Below are positions 55,664 to 64,000 of a stretch of 64,000 nt of DNA, one piece after another. How positions within the stretch are numbered: position 1 is the first letter of the stretch; the number at the start of each line of letters is the position of its first letter. The stretch comes from Sphingobacterium detergens (lineage in GTDB: Bacteria > Bacteroidota > Bacteroidia > Sphingobacteriales > Sphingobacteriaceae). Position numbers and translations under genes: made by a program. The stretch covers positions 1,798,001-1,862,000 of the forward strand of contig NZ_RAPY01000001.1 in NCBI RefSeq assembly GCF_003610355.1, read 5' to 3'. The notes under the pieces are model-generated. The model made no database searches, was not told the origin of the DNA, and saw only the letters and a program-made list of their open reading frames with translations.

Positions 55664-55955
55664 TTTAGATTAATTTGTCAATGAAATTAGCAAAAAACTC
55701 TGAAAAAATATATTTTTTTCACGATACCACAGTCAACACAGAAAAGCCATTACAATATATCAAAGAGTACAGCAACGTAAACTGCCCCTCTATTCTCTCA
55801 TGGTCTACAATAACACTCCCAATGGGAGACTTTCCAAATTCAACTTCAATTCACATGCTTTGCAACGGGGCTACAACAGGATACCTGGGGAAGAGCGAAA
55901 AGTTCAATGAGGTTGACACTTAAGTCGGAAAATAATATCAAAAGTGATATCAAAA
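55664..55955. other. Intergenic region between the TM2 and obgE genes
   Basis: No credible gene. The region holds the probable TM2 promoter (below) and, at its right end, the obgE terminator. A frame of 82 codons on the plus strand has no ATG-type start at a sensible place and no recognisable sequence. Confidence 0.6.
55705..55736 (-). promoter_or_regulatory. Probable promoter of the TM2 gene
   Basis: Read on the minus strand, TTGAC and TATATTTT lie 21 bases apart, close to the Bacteroidota consensus. Confidence 0.45.
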
Positions 55956-55983
55956 AAAAACGCTTCATAAATGAAGCGTTTTT
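55956..55983 (-). terminator. Terminator of obgE
   Basis: AAAAACGCTTCAT pairs with ATGAAGCGTTTTT around a two-base loop. Confidence 0.85.
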
Positions 55984-56000
55984 ATATATTTTGCTAGCTA

Positions 56001-56999
56001 TTAAGAGTTTATTGCTTTCCAGATCATATCTTTCAATGGCAGAATATTTTTACCACTGACGGATGAGATGAAAATATGCGGAAGCCCCTCAGGAAGCTGC
56101 TGTTCCATTTCCTTCTCAAGTTCATCATCAAGCATATCAGACTTTGTAATCGCCAATAACTTGGGTTTATCTGCTAATTCGGGATTATATGCTGTCAATT
56201 CATTCAGTAAAATACCATACTCTTCTGCTATGGTGCGGTCTGTATCAGCAGGCACCATAAATAACAATACTGAATTGCGTTCAATGTGTCTTAAGAAACG
56301 ATAACCAAGCCCCTTCCCTTCCGAAGCACCCTCAATGATCCCCGGAATATCGGCCATCACAAACGAGCGGTTATCGCGATAACTCACCATACCGAGATTA
56401 GGCACCAATGTGGTAAATGGATAATTGGCAATTTCAGGTTTTGCGGCTGAGACTACGGACAACAAGGTTGATTTACCTGCATTCGGAAAACCTACCAGAC
56501 CAACGTCTGCTAGTACCTTAAGCTCGAGAATCATCCATTGCTCTTTGCCTGGCATCCCTGGTTGCGAAAATCGAGGGGTTTGTTTCGTAGGCGACTTAAA
56601 ATGCCAGTTACCTAAACCACCCTTTCCTCCTGGAACCAGGATCTTGGTCTCACCATCTTCGGTAATATCAAACAACACCTCTCCAGTCTCTGCGTCCTTG
56701 GCAATGGTACCCAGTGGCACCTCCAATATTTCATCATGACCAGTGGCACCTGTCCGTAGCGAACTACCACCTGATTCACCATTGGAAGCGATGATATGCT
56801 TACGGTACTTCAAATGAAGTAATGTCCAAATATTAGTCGTTCCTTTCAGGATAATATGTCCTCCACGACCGCCATCACCACCATCAGGTCCTCCTGTAGC
56901 TGTGTGCTTGTCACGATGCAAATGAGCCGAACCTGCCCCACCATGTCCCGAACGACAACACACTTTCACATAATCAACAAAATTCGATCCTTGCGCCAT
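56001..56999 (-). CDS. obgE: GTPase ObgE/CgtA
   Basis: 332 residues. The Gly-rich Obg fold covers about 1-160 ([27 protein letters not shown]). The GTPase domain has [19 protein letters not shown] and TKSDML. No C-terminal extension. It acts in large-subunit ribosome assembly. It follows adk by 38 bases, a common pairing. Confidence 0.97.
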   Translation of the reverse strand: MAQGSNFVDYVKVCCRSGHGGAGSAHLHRDKHTATGGPDGGDGGRGGHIILKGTTNIWTLLHLKYRKHIIASNGESGGSSLRTGATGHDEILEVPLGTIAKDAETGEVLFDITEDGETKILVPGGKGGLGNWHFKSPTKQTPRFSQPGMPGKEQWMILELKVLADVGLVGFPNAGKSTLLSVVSAAKPEIANYPFTTLVPNLGMVSYRDNRSFVMADIPGIIEGASEGKGLGYRFLRHIERNSVLLFMVPADTDRTIAEEYGILLNELTAYNPELADKPKLLAITKSDMLDDELEKEMEQQLPEGLPHIFISSVSGKNILPLKDMIWKAINS

Positions 57000-57037
57000 T
57001 TACAATGTATTACAGTCTAAAAAAGTATTTATTTCAA

Positions 57038-57607
57038 TTAATAATTATCGATAATATCCGTTAGGTTTTTAAAGATTGTATCGATATCACCGATCCCATC
57101 TACCTTGGATAATTTACCTTGCGCTTCGTAATAAGGTAACACATGAATTGTTTTTGTAAAATACTCATCAATGCGTTTTACCAATTTATCAGCATCGTCA
57201 TCTGAACGGCCAGAGATCTCTCTACGTTTAGCGATACGCGCTTTCAGTTCGTCTTCATTTACATCTAGTGCGATTACAACTGAGATTGACGTGTTGACAC
57301 CTTCCAAAAAAGCATCCAATGCCTCAGCTTGGGCAACGGTACGCGGAAATCCGTCAAAAATAAATCCTTTTGCTTCAGGATTCTTTTTCACTTCCTCTTC
57401 CAGCATTGCTATCGTAATCGAATCTGGCACTAAATTTCCCTCAGCAATAATCTGGCTTACTTGTTGACCAAGTGGCGTTTGACCTTTAATATGTGCTCTA
57501 AAAATATCACCAGTTGAAATATGAATCAATTGATATTTTTCAATAAGCTTTGCAGATTGAGTTCCCTTACCTGCACCCGGAGGGCCAAATATTACAAGGT
57601 TTAGCAT
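57038..57607 (-). CDS. adk: Adenylate kinase
   Basis: 189 residues. The P-loop GPPGAGKGTQ is at 8-17, then the AMP-binding FDGFPRTVAQAEAL and the short LID with RREISGRSDDDADKL; the short-LID form lacks the zinc-type insert. It interconverts ATP and AMP with two ADP. First gene before obgE, close to the tRNA-Arg cluster. Confidence 0.97.
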   Translation of the reverse strand: MLNLVIFGPPGAGKGTQSAKLIEKYQLIHISTGDIFRAHIKGQTPLGQQVSQIIAEGNLVPDSITIAMLEEEVKKNPEAKGFIFDGFPRTVAQAEALDAFLEGVNTSISVVIALDVNEDELKARIAKRREISGRSDDDADKLVKRIDEYFTKTIHVLPYYEAQGKLSKVDGIGDIDTIFKNLTDIIDNY

Positions 57608-57642
57608 AGTTTTATTTAAGAAATTAAAACGAGTTAAAAAAT

Positions 57643-57675
57643 AAAAGCCTAATCACAGATGATGACTAGGCTTTT
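57643..57675 (-). terminator. Terminator of the first tRNA-Arg gene
   Basis: AAAAGCCTA pairs with TAGGCTTTT around a 15-base loop, with T-run on the minus strand. Confidence 0.75.
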
Positions 57676-57681
57676 CAGTCG

Positions 57682-57755
57682 TGCGCTCCAAGGGAGTCGA
57701 ACCCCTAACCTTCTGATCCGTAGTCAGATGCTCTATCCAATTGAGCTAGGAGCGC
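57682..57755 (-). tRNA. tRNA-Arg (anticodon ACG)
   Basis: Cloverleaf with acceptor GCGCTCC/GGAGCGC perfect, D-arm, anticodon stem TCTGA/TCAGA with loop CTACGGA (ACG, G37), T-arm GGGG-TTCGACT-CCC. No encoded CCA end. The ACG anticodon is normally edited to ICG by TadA. Confidence 0.96.
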
Positions 57756-57899
57756 AGTAAACCATTACGTTTAGAACTCTGTCCCATTTGTTTTGGTGAC
57801 GCAAATATAGTCAGAATTCATTTTTTTACAAACTTTTTTTCAAAAAGAAGTTTCCATCCCCCTCAACACTCTACGCTTACTTCACCTTCTTTTATAAAA

Positions 57900-57925
57900 A
57901 AAGCCAATCTTCGAGATTGGCTTTT
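57900..57925 (-). terminator. Terminator of the second tRNA-Arg gene
   Basis: AAGCCAATCT pairs with AGATTGGCTT around a TCG loop, with T-run on the minus strand. Confidence 0.8.
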
Positions 57926-57927
57926 TG

Positions 57928-58001
<74 letters not shown>

Positions 58002-58032
58002 CTCTTTTTAATAATACAGGGACTGTATATTG

Positions 58033-58106
58033 TGCGCGCCAAGGGAGTCGAACCCCTAACCTTCTGATTCGTAGTCAGATGCTCTATCCAATTGAGCTAG
58101 GTGCGC
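58033..58106 (-). tRNA. tRNA-Arg (anticodon ACG), third copy with acceptor mismatch
   Basis: Loop CTACGAA gives anticodon ACG with A37 instead of G37. Acceptor GCGCACC pairs with GGCGCGC except A5 opposite C68, a mismatch. It may still be functional. No encoded CCA. Confidence 0.9.
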
Positions 58107-58280
58107 TGGGCAACCAAAACAAATCCGTATCCTTTTCCGTTTTGGTGATGCAAATATCGTTATATTTATCGATTTAACAAACATTTTTTCTCTTTTTTTA
58201 ACTTTATGAAACAACATTTCGTTTATCTCGTTGATAATATTATATTTAAAATATCAACTTTTTTTTTCAGACACTGACAA

Positions 58281-59120
58281 ATGTTATTATTCATGAGCAA
58301 AAGAGAATTAAAACTCAGCAAAATCCGCATTGGAGATATCAGCATCTCCTATTATATCCGTCCCAGTACAACATACCCTGCCCCTAAAACCGTGTTATTT
58401 ATTCATGGGTTTCCTTTCAATAAGAACACCTGGAAACAACAATTGTTACATCTTGACGAGGAATACACTGGGATTGCCCTGGATGTCAGAGGGCATGGAC
58501 TCAGTACAAATGGACATGGTTTCTTTTCTGTCGATGTGTTTGCAAAAGATCTTGTTGAATTTATCCGGAAATTGGATCTCAATCATGTTGTGCTCTGCGG
58601 TATCTCCATGGGTGGCTATATCGCCTTGCGCACCTATGAACTGATCGGTCAGCAGCTCGCCGGATTGATTTTATGTGACACCAACTCCCTTGCGGATGAC
58701 AATAAAGGCAAACAAAAACGATTTGATTCCATACAAGCATTGCTTAAATATGGTCGAAGACCATTTGCCATCGGCTTTACGGAAAATGTGTTTTATGAAA
58801 AAACAATCCGGGAAAACCCTGAGGCCGTCGAACTCATCAAGAGCTGTATCCGCAGAAATGAGCTTTCCAGTATATGCGCAACCCAGCTTGCCTTGGCTTC
58901 CCGTACAGATACTACACATTCCTTGAAAACGATTATTATCCCTACATTGGTCATTAAAGGTAAACATGATAAATTGATGAGCGAAGAGCAGACCAGCATT
59001 CTTATCGAAAATATCCCTGATGTTAGGTTTATGGAGTTTGAAGAATCCGGGCATCTACCCAATCTTGAAGAACCCGAAAAGTTCAATAGGGTATTGAATG
59101 AATTTTTAGCCAGTATATAA
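58281..59120 (+). CDS. Alpha/beta hydrolase
   Basis: 279 residues. Nucleophile elbow GISMGG with the catalytic Ser, oxyanion stretch FIHGFPFN, Asp in KGKHDKL and His in ESGHLPNLE complete the triad. The layout resembles 3-oxoadipate enol-lactonase-like and BioH-like hydrolases; a lipase is less likely. Substrate unknown. An internal ATG at 58293 (MSKRELK) is an alternative start. Confidence 0.9.
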   Translation: MLLFMSKRELKLSKIRIGDISISYYIRPSTTYPAPKTVLFIHGFPFNKNTWKQQLLHLDEEYTGIALDVRGHGLSTNGHGFFSVDVFAKDLVEFIRKLDLNHVVLCGISMGGYIALRTYELIGQQLAGLILCDTNSLADDNKGKQKRFDSIQALLKYGRRPFAIGFTENVFYEKTIRENPEAVELIKSCIRRNELSSICATQLALASRTDTTHSLKTIIIPTLVIKGKHDKLMSEEQTSILIENIPDVRFMEFEESGHLPNLEEPEKFNRVLNEFLASI

Positions 59121-59180
59121 AGACCGCGTTACAGTGAAGCGATCATAAAAATAAGAACTAAGGAAAGTCCGAATATAAAA

Positions 59181-59200
59181 AAAGCCACGCGAGTGGCTTT
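59181..59200. terminator. Terminator after the alpha/beta hydrolase
   Basis: AAAGCCAC pairs with GTGGCTTT around GCGA; T- and A-runs on either side serve the converging PUR gene too. Confidence 0.85.
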
Positions 59201-59236
59201 ATTTCTTTTTTTCATTGAGATTTCATCCTGGATACG

Positions 59237-59572
59237 TTAGAACGAAAAATCATCTTTTGAACGACTATCGGCTTCTTCAGCGTACGCATCGTCAAAGTTA
59301 GGCTCATAACGTTTTTCGATTACTTCCTGGTTAGACTTAATGTAATTTACAACATCTGTCAAACCCTCCGCAAACTTCTCAAAATCTTCTTTGTATAAGA
59401 AAATCTTATGCTTAATAAACTGGCCATCCTCAAAGCGCTTCTTGCTTTCTGTGATAGTAATGTAGTAATCGTTCGATCGAGTTGCTTTTACATCAAAAAA
59501 ATAAGTTCGCTTACCTGCTCTCACCTTTTTTGAAAAAACCTCTTCACGCTCTTTGTTTTCAAAATCTCCCAT
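59237..59572 (-). CDS. PUR-domain (DUF3276) nucleic-acid-binding protein
   Basis: 111 residues. The PUR unit is recognisable from KKVRAGKRTYFFDVKATRSN and DYYITITESKKR, with the HKIFLYKEDFEKFAEGL helix. Bacterial PUR proteins bind single-stranded DNA or RNA and resemble eukaryotic Pur-alpha. Transcribed alone. Confidence 0.88.
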   Translation of the reverse strand: MGDFENKEREEVFSKKVRAGKRTYFFDVKATRSNDYYITITESKKRFEDGQFIKHKIFLYKEDFEKFAEGLTDVVNYIKSNQEVIEKRYEPNFDDAYAEEADSRSKDDFSF

Positions 59573-59806
59573 TGGTTGTTATTTAAGTTTAAAGTAATCT
59601 TAATCTTTGATAAATATATAATAATTCATTTTAATACACCAAATAATATTAAAAAAAAAGACAATAAACCGTAAAAATGGCATATTCATTCCATCGATAG
59701 CCGATAAAAATTAAACAACAAGATTTTTTACCGACGAAATCAGTACATTTACCGAAAATATAAGTTGTATTACCTAAAGCGAATATGCATAGTTTATTTG
59801 TGCCTC

Positions 59807-59814
59807 TATCTTTG
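59807..59814 (+). promoter_or_regulatory. Probable -7 element of the LiaF-like gene
   Basis: TATCTTTG matches the consensus 22 bases before the ATG. No clear -33 element. Confidence 0.45.
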
Positions 59815-59836
59815 AGTCATAAATAGTAAAAACATT

Positions 59837-60718
59837 ATGGAAAAAGAACCTATCATACCAAACAGCAATAACAGCCGCAATATCGTGGGGGCCATTGTCA
59901 TCATCGTAGGTATATTCTTATTATTGAATAACCTGAATTTAGGAGACTGGTTTCCGGACTGGTTATTTAGCTGGCCGACAATATTGATCATTATTGGTTT
60001 AGTGATTGGCGTAAACTCTCAATTTCAGAAAAAATCGGCAATCATCTTATTGATTATCGGTGGTGCCAGCCTGATTTCCCGAATGATGCGTACGGACTTT
60101 GGATCAGTAACCGTCCCTATTATCATCATTTCGCTTGGGATTTATTTTATCATGAGTAAACGGAAACCGCCGATGGTTCCGCCTACCTACCCTAATCCGC
60201 CACAGAATCCTTACGATTGGGATAAACGTGTCAATAGTCCAACAGATACTCCGGCGGACGCCACAGCACCCGATGCCGAGGCAAAACCTTTTAACGAACA
60301 ATACGGATCAAGCCAACAAGCCTCGCCTAACGCGCAGGCTTTTGGCAACAAAGAGAATAGTTCATTTCATCAGTCTTTTGAGGACAGCCTTAATCTGAAT
60401 ACGATTTTTGCAGGCCAAAAGAAAGTCATTTATTCCAAGCAATTTAGAGGTGGAAATTTGACCAACGTCTTCGGAAGTATTGAATTGGATCTAACAAAGG
60501 CAGATATCCAACAGCCTATTGTCATCGATACATTTCAGTTATTTGGCAGCGCACGTATTATTATCCCACCACATTGGACAGTATTCAGCAATGTAGCATC
60601 CATTTTAGGATCTGTCGATGACCGAAGATTTCAGACGATATACAACCCTGACACCGACAAAAAGATCTATATCACTGGTACATGTATATTGGGCAATTTA
60701 ACGATAAAGAATGCTTAA
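59837..60718 (+). CDS. LiaF-like membrane protein
   Basis: 293 residues. Four hydrophobic segments fill about residues 16-105 (IVGAIVIIVGIFLLLNNLNL and later). A Pro/Asn/Ser-rich linker leads to a C-terminal beta domain (GGNLTNVFGSIELDLTKADI, HWTVFSNVASILGSVDDRR) like the 'cell wall-active antibiotics response' domain of LiaF/VraT and DUF5668 proteins. LiaF homologues inhibit a partner sensor kinase. It lies 3 bases before the LytS-type kinase gene, so a three-component envelope-stress unit is plausible. Confidence 0.78.
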   Translation: MEKEPIIPNSNNSRNIVGAIVIIVGIFLLLNNLNLGDWFPDWLFSWPTILIIIGLVIGVNSQFQKKSAIILLIIGGASLISRMMRTDFGSVTVPIIIISLGIYFIMSKRKPPMVPPTYPNPPQNPYDWDKRVNSPTDTPADATAPDAEAKPFNEQYGSSQQASPNAQAFGNKENSSFHQSFEDSLNLNTIFAGQKKVIYSKQFRGGNLTNVFGSIELDLTKADIQQPIVIDTFQLFGSARIIIPPHWTVFSNVASILGSVDDRRFQTIYNPDTDKKIYITGTCILGNLTIKNA

Positions 60719-60721
60719 TAG

Positions 60722-61768
60722 ATGAAAAACAAACTGTCCCTCAGTGTTAAAAGTCGATTAATAGGCATTATTTGTATATCCGTATTTATCGGATATCTTG
60801 CATTACAATATTTACTGATGCTACGTTCAGGATTTGATTCCGAACTGGCATTTAAAGATTCATTGATCAATAGTGCTGTGATGATGTTTTGCTGCTATGG
60901 CATGTCCTCTGCGTTAAATTTCTACACACCACAACCCCGCGAGATATGGAAGGTGCTGATTATAGGCTTGATTATGGCCACGATCAGTACAGGGTTGAGC
61001 CGTTTTTTAATGAGCTATTTTATTCAGCCCAACTTTATCACGCTACTGGATTTAACACTACCATTTCGTGGTATCGTTAACTTCCTTATCCTCACTTCTG
61101 TTGCTATTATCAATATTGTCTGGAATATCCAGGAAGATAATATCAATAACATCAAACGGAAACAAGAGTCCGAAAATCTGCTTCGCGAGGCGGAACTCTA
61201 TAATCTACGGCAGCAGCTGCAGCCACACTTTTTATTTAACAGCTTAAATTCGATCATCGCTCTAATTGGCGCGAATCCGGATGAAGCACGTAATATGACA
61301 TTTCAACTATCTGATTTTTTACGGGGTACAATGAGAAAGGAAAACAATCAGATTATCACACTGGAAGAAGAACTGGACCATCTACAACTTTATCTTGATA
61401 TTGAAAAGGTACGCTTTGGTCATCGTCTGAATACTTCCATCTCCTCCTCGGAGGAAATATTTAGTAATAAATTGCCAGCAATGATCATCCAGCCTCTGGT
61501 AGAGAATGCCATTAAGCATGGATTGTACAATATAACCGACCAAGTCGAAATACAAATTAAATGCACCTCAAATGAGGGACAACTTCTGATTCAAATTACC
61601 AATCCATTTGATGTCGAGGAGCAATCGAGTCCTAAAAAAGGTACCGGATTTGGCCTTTCCAGTATTCAACGCAGATTATATCTTTTATATGGAAGAAATG
61701 ATCTTATGGAGACCCAGATTCAGGACAATATATTTACTAGCACCCTAAAAATACCTCAATATGATTAA
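60722..61768 (+). CDS. LytS-type sensor histidine kinase
   Basis: 348 residues. Four hydrophobic segments in the first 135 residues, then a coiled linker and the His_kinase domain with LQPHFLFNSLN (phospho-acceptor His169). The ATPase has VENAIKHGLYN and GTGFGLSSIQRRL. It phosphorylates the next gene's LytTR regulator. The two genes overlap by 8 bases. Ligand unknown; the upstream LiaF-like protein may control it. Confidence 0.93.
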   Translation: MKNKLSLSVKSRLIGIICISVFIGYLALQYLLMLRSGFDSELAFKDSLINSAVMMFCCYGMSSALNFYTPQPREIWKVLIIGLIMATISTGLSRFLMSYFIQPNFITLLDLTLPFRGIVNFLILTSVAIINIVWNIQEDNINNIKRKQESENLLREAELYNLRQQLQPHFLFNSLNSIIALIGANPDEARNMTFQLSDFLRGTMRKENNQIITLEEELDHLQLYLDIEKVRFGHRLNTSISSSEEIFSNKLPAMIIQPLVENAIKHGLYNITDQVEIQIKCTSNEGQLLIQITNPFDVEEQSSPKKGTGFGLSSIQRRLYLLYGRNDLMETQIQDNIFTSTLKIPQYD

Positions 61769-62501
61769 AGTCGTTATCATTGATGATGAACCCTTAGCAC
61801 GCTCCATTATTGCGGGCTATTTAAAAAATGAAGCTGATGTAACCATTATGGCTGAGTGTGGAGATGGTTTTGAAGGCGTTAAAGCGATCCAGATACATGA
61901 ACCTGATCTGGTTTTTTTGGATGTCCAAATGCCTAAATTGACTGGTTTTGAAATGCTCGAGCTGGTGGACAACCCTCCTGCCGTTATTTTCACCACAGCA
62001 TTTGACGAATATGCGTTAAAGGCCTTTGAAAAGAATGCACTGGATTATCTGCTAAAACCGGTCTCCCCGACACGTTTCAAAAAAGCATTGGAAAAGTTTA
62101 GATCCAGCTATTCTGCACCCGAAAAGAAAGCCCAACCTAACTATGAGGTCCTCGCTGCACAAGACGAAACAAAGATCGACCGTATCGTTGTCAAAACAGG
62201 TACACAAATCAAAATAATCCCTATAGATACAGTCAAATACCTGGAGTCTTATGATGACTACGTAAAAATTCATACCAAAGATGGCATGTACCTCAAAAAT
62301 AAGACCATGGCATTTTTTGAAAAATCCCTAGATCCAAATCAGTTTGTACGTATCCATCGTTCGTTTATCATCAAAGTTGATCAATTAGCTAAATTGGAGC
62401 CCTATGAAAAGGACTCTTATATTGCTGCACTGATCTCTGGTGAGAAGCTCAATATCAGTAAATCAGGCTATGCCCGATTAAAACAATTGATTGGAATTTA
62501 A
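61761..62501 (+). CDS. LytTR-family response regulator
   Basis: 246 residues. Receiver domain with IDDEPLA and phospho-acceptor Asp54 (FLDVQMPKLTGFE), then the LytTR DNA-binding domain (VKTGTQIKIIPIDTVKYLES, RIHRSFIIKV). It binds pairs of direct repeats in promoters; its targets are not known. Last gene of the LiaF-like operon, since a separate promoter follows. Confidence 0.94.
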   Translation: MIKVVIIDDEPLARSIIAGYLKNEADVTIMAECGDGFEGVKAIQIHEPDLVFLDVQMPKLTGFEMLELVDNPPAVIFTTAFDEYALKAFEKNALDYLLKPVSPTRFKKALEKFRSSYSAPEKKAQPNYEVLAAQDETKIDRIVVKTGTQIKIIPIDTVKYLESYDDYVKIHTKDGMYLKNKTMAFFEKSLDPNQFVRIHRSFIIKVDQLAKLEPYEKDSYIAALISGEKLNISKSGYARLKQLIGI

Positions 62502-62517
62502 ACATTCCGTAGATTTG
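62487..62517 (+). promoter_or_regulatory. Promoter of the serine hydrolase gene
   Basis: TTG and TAGATTTG are 20 bases apart, as in the purH promoter. It lies within the end of the response regulator gene and rules out the in-frame ATG at 62491 as start. Confidence 0.6.
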
Positions 62518-62532
62518 TGCCTAACAATGGTT

Positions 62533-63975
62533 ATGAAACATTTTTTTACAGCAATATTGTTGGGCATCACATCTTACTCCTTTGCTCAGACAAATCAAGC
62601 GGAACAGATCAACAAAGGAGTTTACAATCGATTGGAATTTTTCATCAATTCCCAGATGACAGACTCTGCCTATAATCTAGCGAGCGACTCCTATAAACAA
62701 CAATATAGTCTTCCAAAGTTTACACAGATGCTGCGGCAGATCTACCCTTTGGGAAGGATCAAAAGTTCGGATATCACTAATTTCGAAAAAGGTACAGCAA
62801 CCTATCGTCTGGATTTTGATAATCAGGCTTATGAAGTGTTGTTTGCGACAGATTCGACACTCAAGTTTAACACCCTACACTTTAGTCAGCTGAACGAACC
62901 TACAGCGGACAAAAATATCGCTGAGAAACCTATTGAGACGACGGTCACTTCAAAAGCTGTCGACAAAGAGGATTTTTTCATCGATTCTGTTGCCAATTCT
63001 TACTTAAAACAACAAAACACACAGTCGCTTGCGATAGGTATTATTAAAAATGGGCAGTCGAAAACCTATTTTTACGGCGAGACTGCAAAAGGTAACCAAA
63101 CATTACCGACAAAAACCTCGCCCTATGAAATTGGTTCACTCAGCAAAGTCTTTACAGCGATCCTATTATCAAATCTTGTTGAGGAAGGAACAATTACCTT
63201 GGACCAACCTATATCATTATTCCTTCCAGATACACTGAAAAAGAATGCGGACCTGGCGAAGATAACTTTTCAAATGTTAGCCAACCATACTTCGGGATTT
63301 CCACGACTTCCCGACAATTTTGATAAAGTAAAGGGATATAATGAAAACGATCCTTACAAAGGATACGATAAAAAAGCACTCTATAGTTATTTATCCAGTT
63401 TCAAAAACAAAAAAACACCGGGCGAGGAATACGAGTACAGCAACTTGGGTTATGCCATATTAGGTGATATCATCTGTAGTATCTACAAAAAGCCTTATGA
63501 ACAGATTGTTCGTGAAATCATCTTCAAACCACTCGATATGAATAATACCTTTCAGGTATTAGACCCTAAAAGAAAAGATACTTTTAAAGTATACAATAAA
63601 GAAGGGCAAGAAGTAACTCCTTGGTCTTTTGACACTTTTAGTGCTGCTGGTGGATTAAAATCAACCGTGGAAGATCTGCTTAAATTTGTAAATGCACAGT
63701 TTAAGATGCCACAGAGCCCACTAGAGAATGCGATGGCCAACACGAAATTATTTACTTTCTTTCTCCCTCCTGATACGGACTTGGGATTGGCATGGCACAT
63801 GAACCTACTTGATGATCTTACTTTTTATTGGCACAATGGTGGCACAGCAGGAAGCAGTTCCTACCTCGCCTTGTCTCCTGATAAAAAAAGTGCTGTTATC
63901 ATCTTGTCCAATACTGCAATCTCTGTCGATGATAAAGGGAAAAGCATTTTGGACAATCTACTTCACACAAAATAA
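62533..63975 (+). CDS. Serine hydrolase, class C beta-lactamase fold, with N-terminal DUF3887-like domain
   Basis: About 480 residues with a signal peptide ending SYSFAQ. Residues about 20-115 look like a DUF3887 domain (ASDSYKQQYSLPKF, ATYRLDF). The rest is a beta-lactamase-fold hydrolase: SLSK (nucleophile Ser and general-base Lys), YSN (EYEYSNLGY) and HNGG. Such proteins act on peptidoglycan, D-peptides or esters; true beta-lactamase activity is not implied. A second in-frame ATG is at 62527. Confidence 0.92.
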   Translation: MKHFFTAILLGITSYSFAQTNQAEQINKGVYNRLEFFINSQMTDSAYNLASDSYKQQYSLPKFTQMLRQIYPLGRIKSSDITNFEKGTATYRLDFDNQAYEVLFATDSTLKFNTLHFSQLNEPTADKNIAEKPIETTVTSKAVDKEDFFIDSVANSYLKQQNTQSLAIGIIKNGQSKTYFYGETAKGNQTLPTKTSPYEIGSLSKVFTAILLSNLVEEGTITLDQPISLFLPDTLKKNADLAKITFQMLANHTSGFPRLPDNFDKVKGYNENDPYKGYDKKALYSYLSSFKNKKTPGEEYEYSNLGYAILGDIICSIYKKPYEQIVREIIFKPLDMNNTFQVLDPKRKDTFKVYNKEGQEVTPWSFDTFSAAGGLKSTVEDLLKFVNAQFKMPQSPLENAMANTKLFTFFLPPDTDLGLAWHMNLLDDLTFYWHNGGTAGSSSYLALSPDKKSAVIILSNTAISVDDKGKSILDNLLHTK

Positions 63976-64000
63976 GATCTTCGTGCCTTTTACAGCAACC

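Noticed and set aside
55675..55923. 82-codon plus-strand frame between the TM2 and obgE genes
   Set aside because: No plausible start, no recognisable sequence, and the probable TM2 promoter lies inside it.
62491..62532. Earlier ATG of the serine hydrolase frame
   Set aside because: It lies before the gene's own promoter and inside the response regulator; the signal peptide begins at the later ATG.

Overview
The window looks like the chromosome of a Sphingobacterium-like member of the Sphingobacteriaceae (Bacteroidota). I base this on several things: an overall AT-rich composition; promoter-like sequences of the Bacteroidota type (TAnnTTTG about 20 nt after TTG, clearest before purH and before the last gene); few classical Shine-Dalgarno sites; an archaeal/eukaryal-type prolyl-tRNA synthetase; and many families largely confined to Bacteroidota (PUR/DUF3276 protein, DUF3810 metalloprotease-like protein, LytS/LytTR pairs, SC-type lipoproteins, FadL/OmpP1-like porin). 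The assignment is inferred from gene content; no rRNA lies in the window. I see no CRISPR array, integrase, intact insertion sequence or prophage.

Layout. 0-1.8 kb: a GntR-controlled ABC exporter with a palindrome at the start of the ATPase gene. 2.5-9.7 kb: a leucine/branched-chain acyl-CoA and acetoacetate block (enoyl-CoA hydratase, HMG-CoA lyase and acyl-CoA dehydrogenase divergent from a methylcrotonoyl-CoA-carboxylase-type carboxyltransferase, then scoAB), ending in a broken acetoacetyl-CoA synthetase. 9.8-15.9 kb: redox and housekeeping genes (2Fe-2S flavin reductase, Tat-exported superoxide dismutase, pyrE, NUDIX, SDR, old yellow enzyme, YaeR-like VOC protein). 15.9-20.9 kb: the rimP-nusA-infB operon. 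21-24.7 kb: an HTH/S24 repressor divergent from a degenerate GIY-YIG protein, then penicillin-binding protein 1A. 25-28.7 kb: rpoN and the agmatine-to-putrescine genes aguB and aguA. 28.8-32.1 kb: a DeoR regulator, an epimerase-like protein and proS.

32.2-39.6 kb: surface and envelope genes (Gly/Trp-rich lipoprotein, FadL-like porin, LysM/RlpA-like protein), uridine kinase, purH and a DUF1232 protein. 39.6-43.2 kb: a gene-poor, very AT-rich stretch with decayed reading frames and two lipoproteins, the most accessory-looking part. 43.3-45.7 kb: a DivIC/FtsB-like protein, lpxB and a secreted orphan. 45.7-48.8 kb: an operon of a DUF3810 protein, a nucleoid-associated protein and a histone-deacetylase-fold protein. 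49-52.1 kb: yceH, an MFS transporter, a DUF72 protein and a BamE-like lipoprotein. 52.1-57.6 kb: eno, carA, two small membrane proteins, obgE and adk. 57.7-58.1 kb: three tRNA-Arg(ACG) genes. 58.3-64 kb: an alpha/beta hydrolase, a PUR protein, a LiaF-like protein with a LytS/LytTR two-component pair, and a beta-lactamase-fold serine hydrolase.

Most of the window is core genome. The parts most worth a second look are the S24 repressor/degenerate GIY-YIG pair, the LiaF-like/LytTR module, the deacetylase/nucleoid-protein operon, the tRNA-Arg triplet whose last member has an acceptor-stem mismatch, and the broken acetoacetyl-CoA synthetase beside scoAB. I found nothing I could confidently call a new defence or mobile system.
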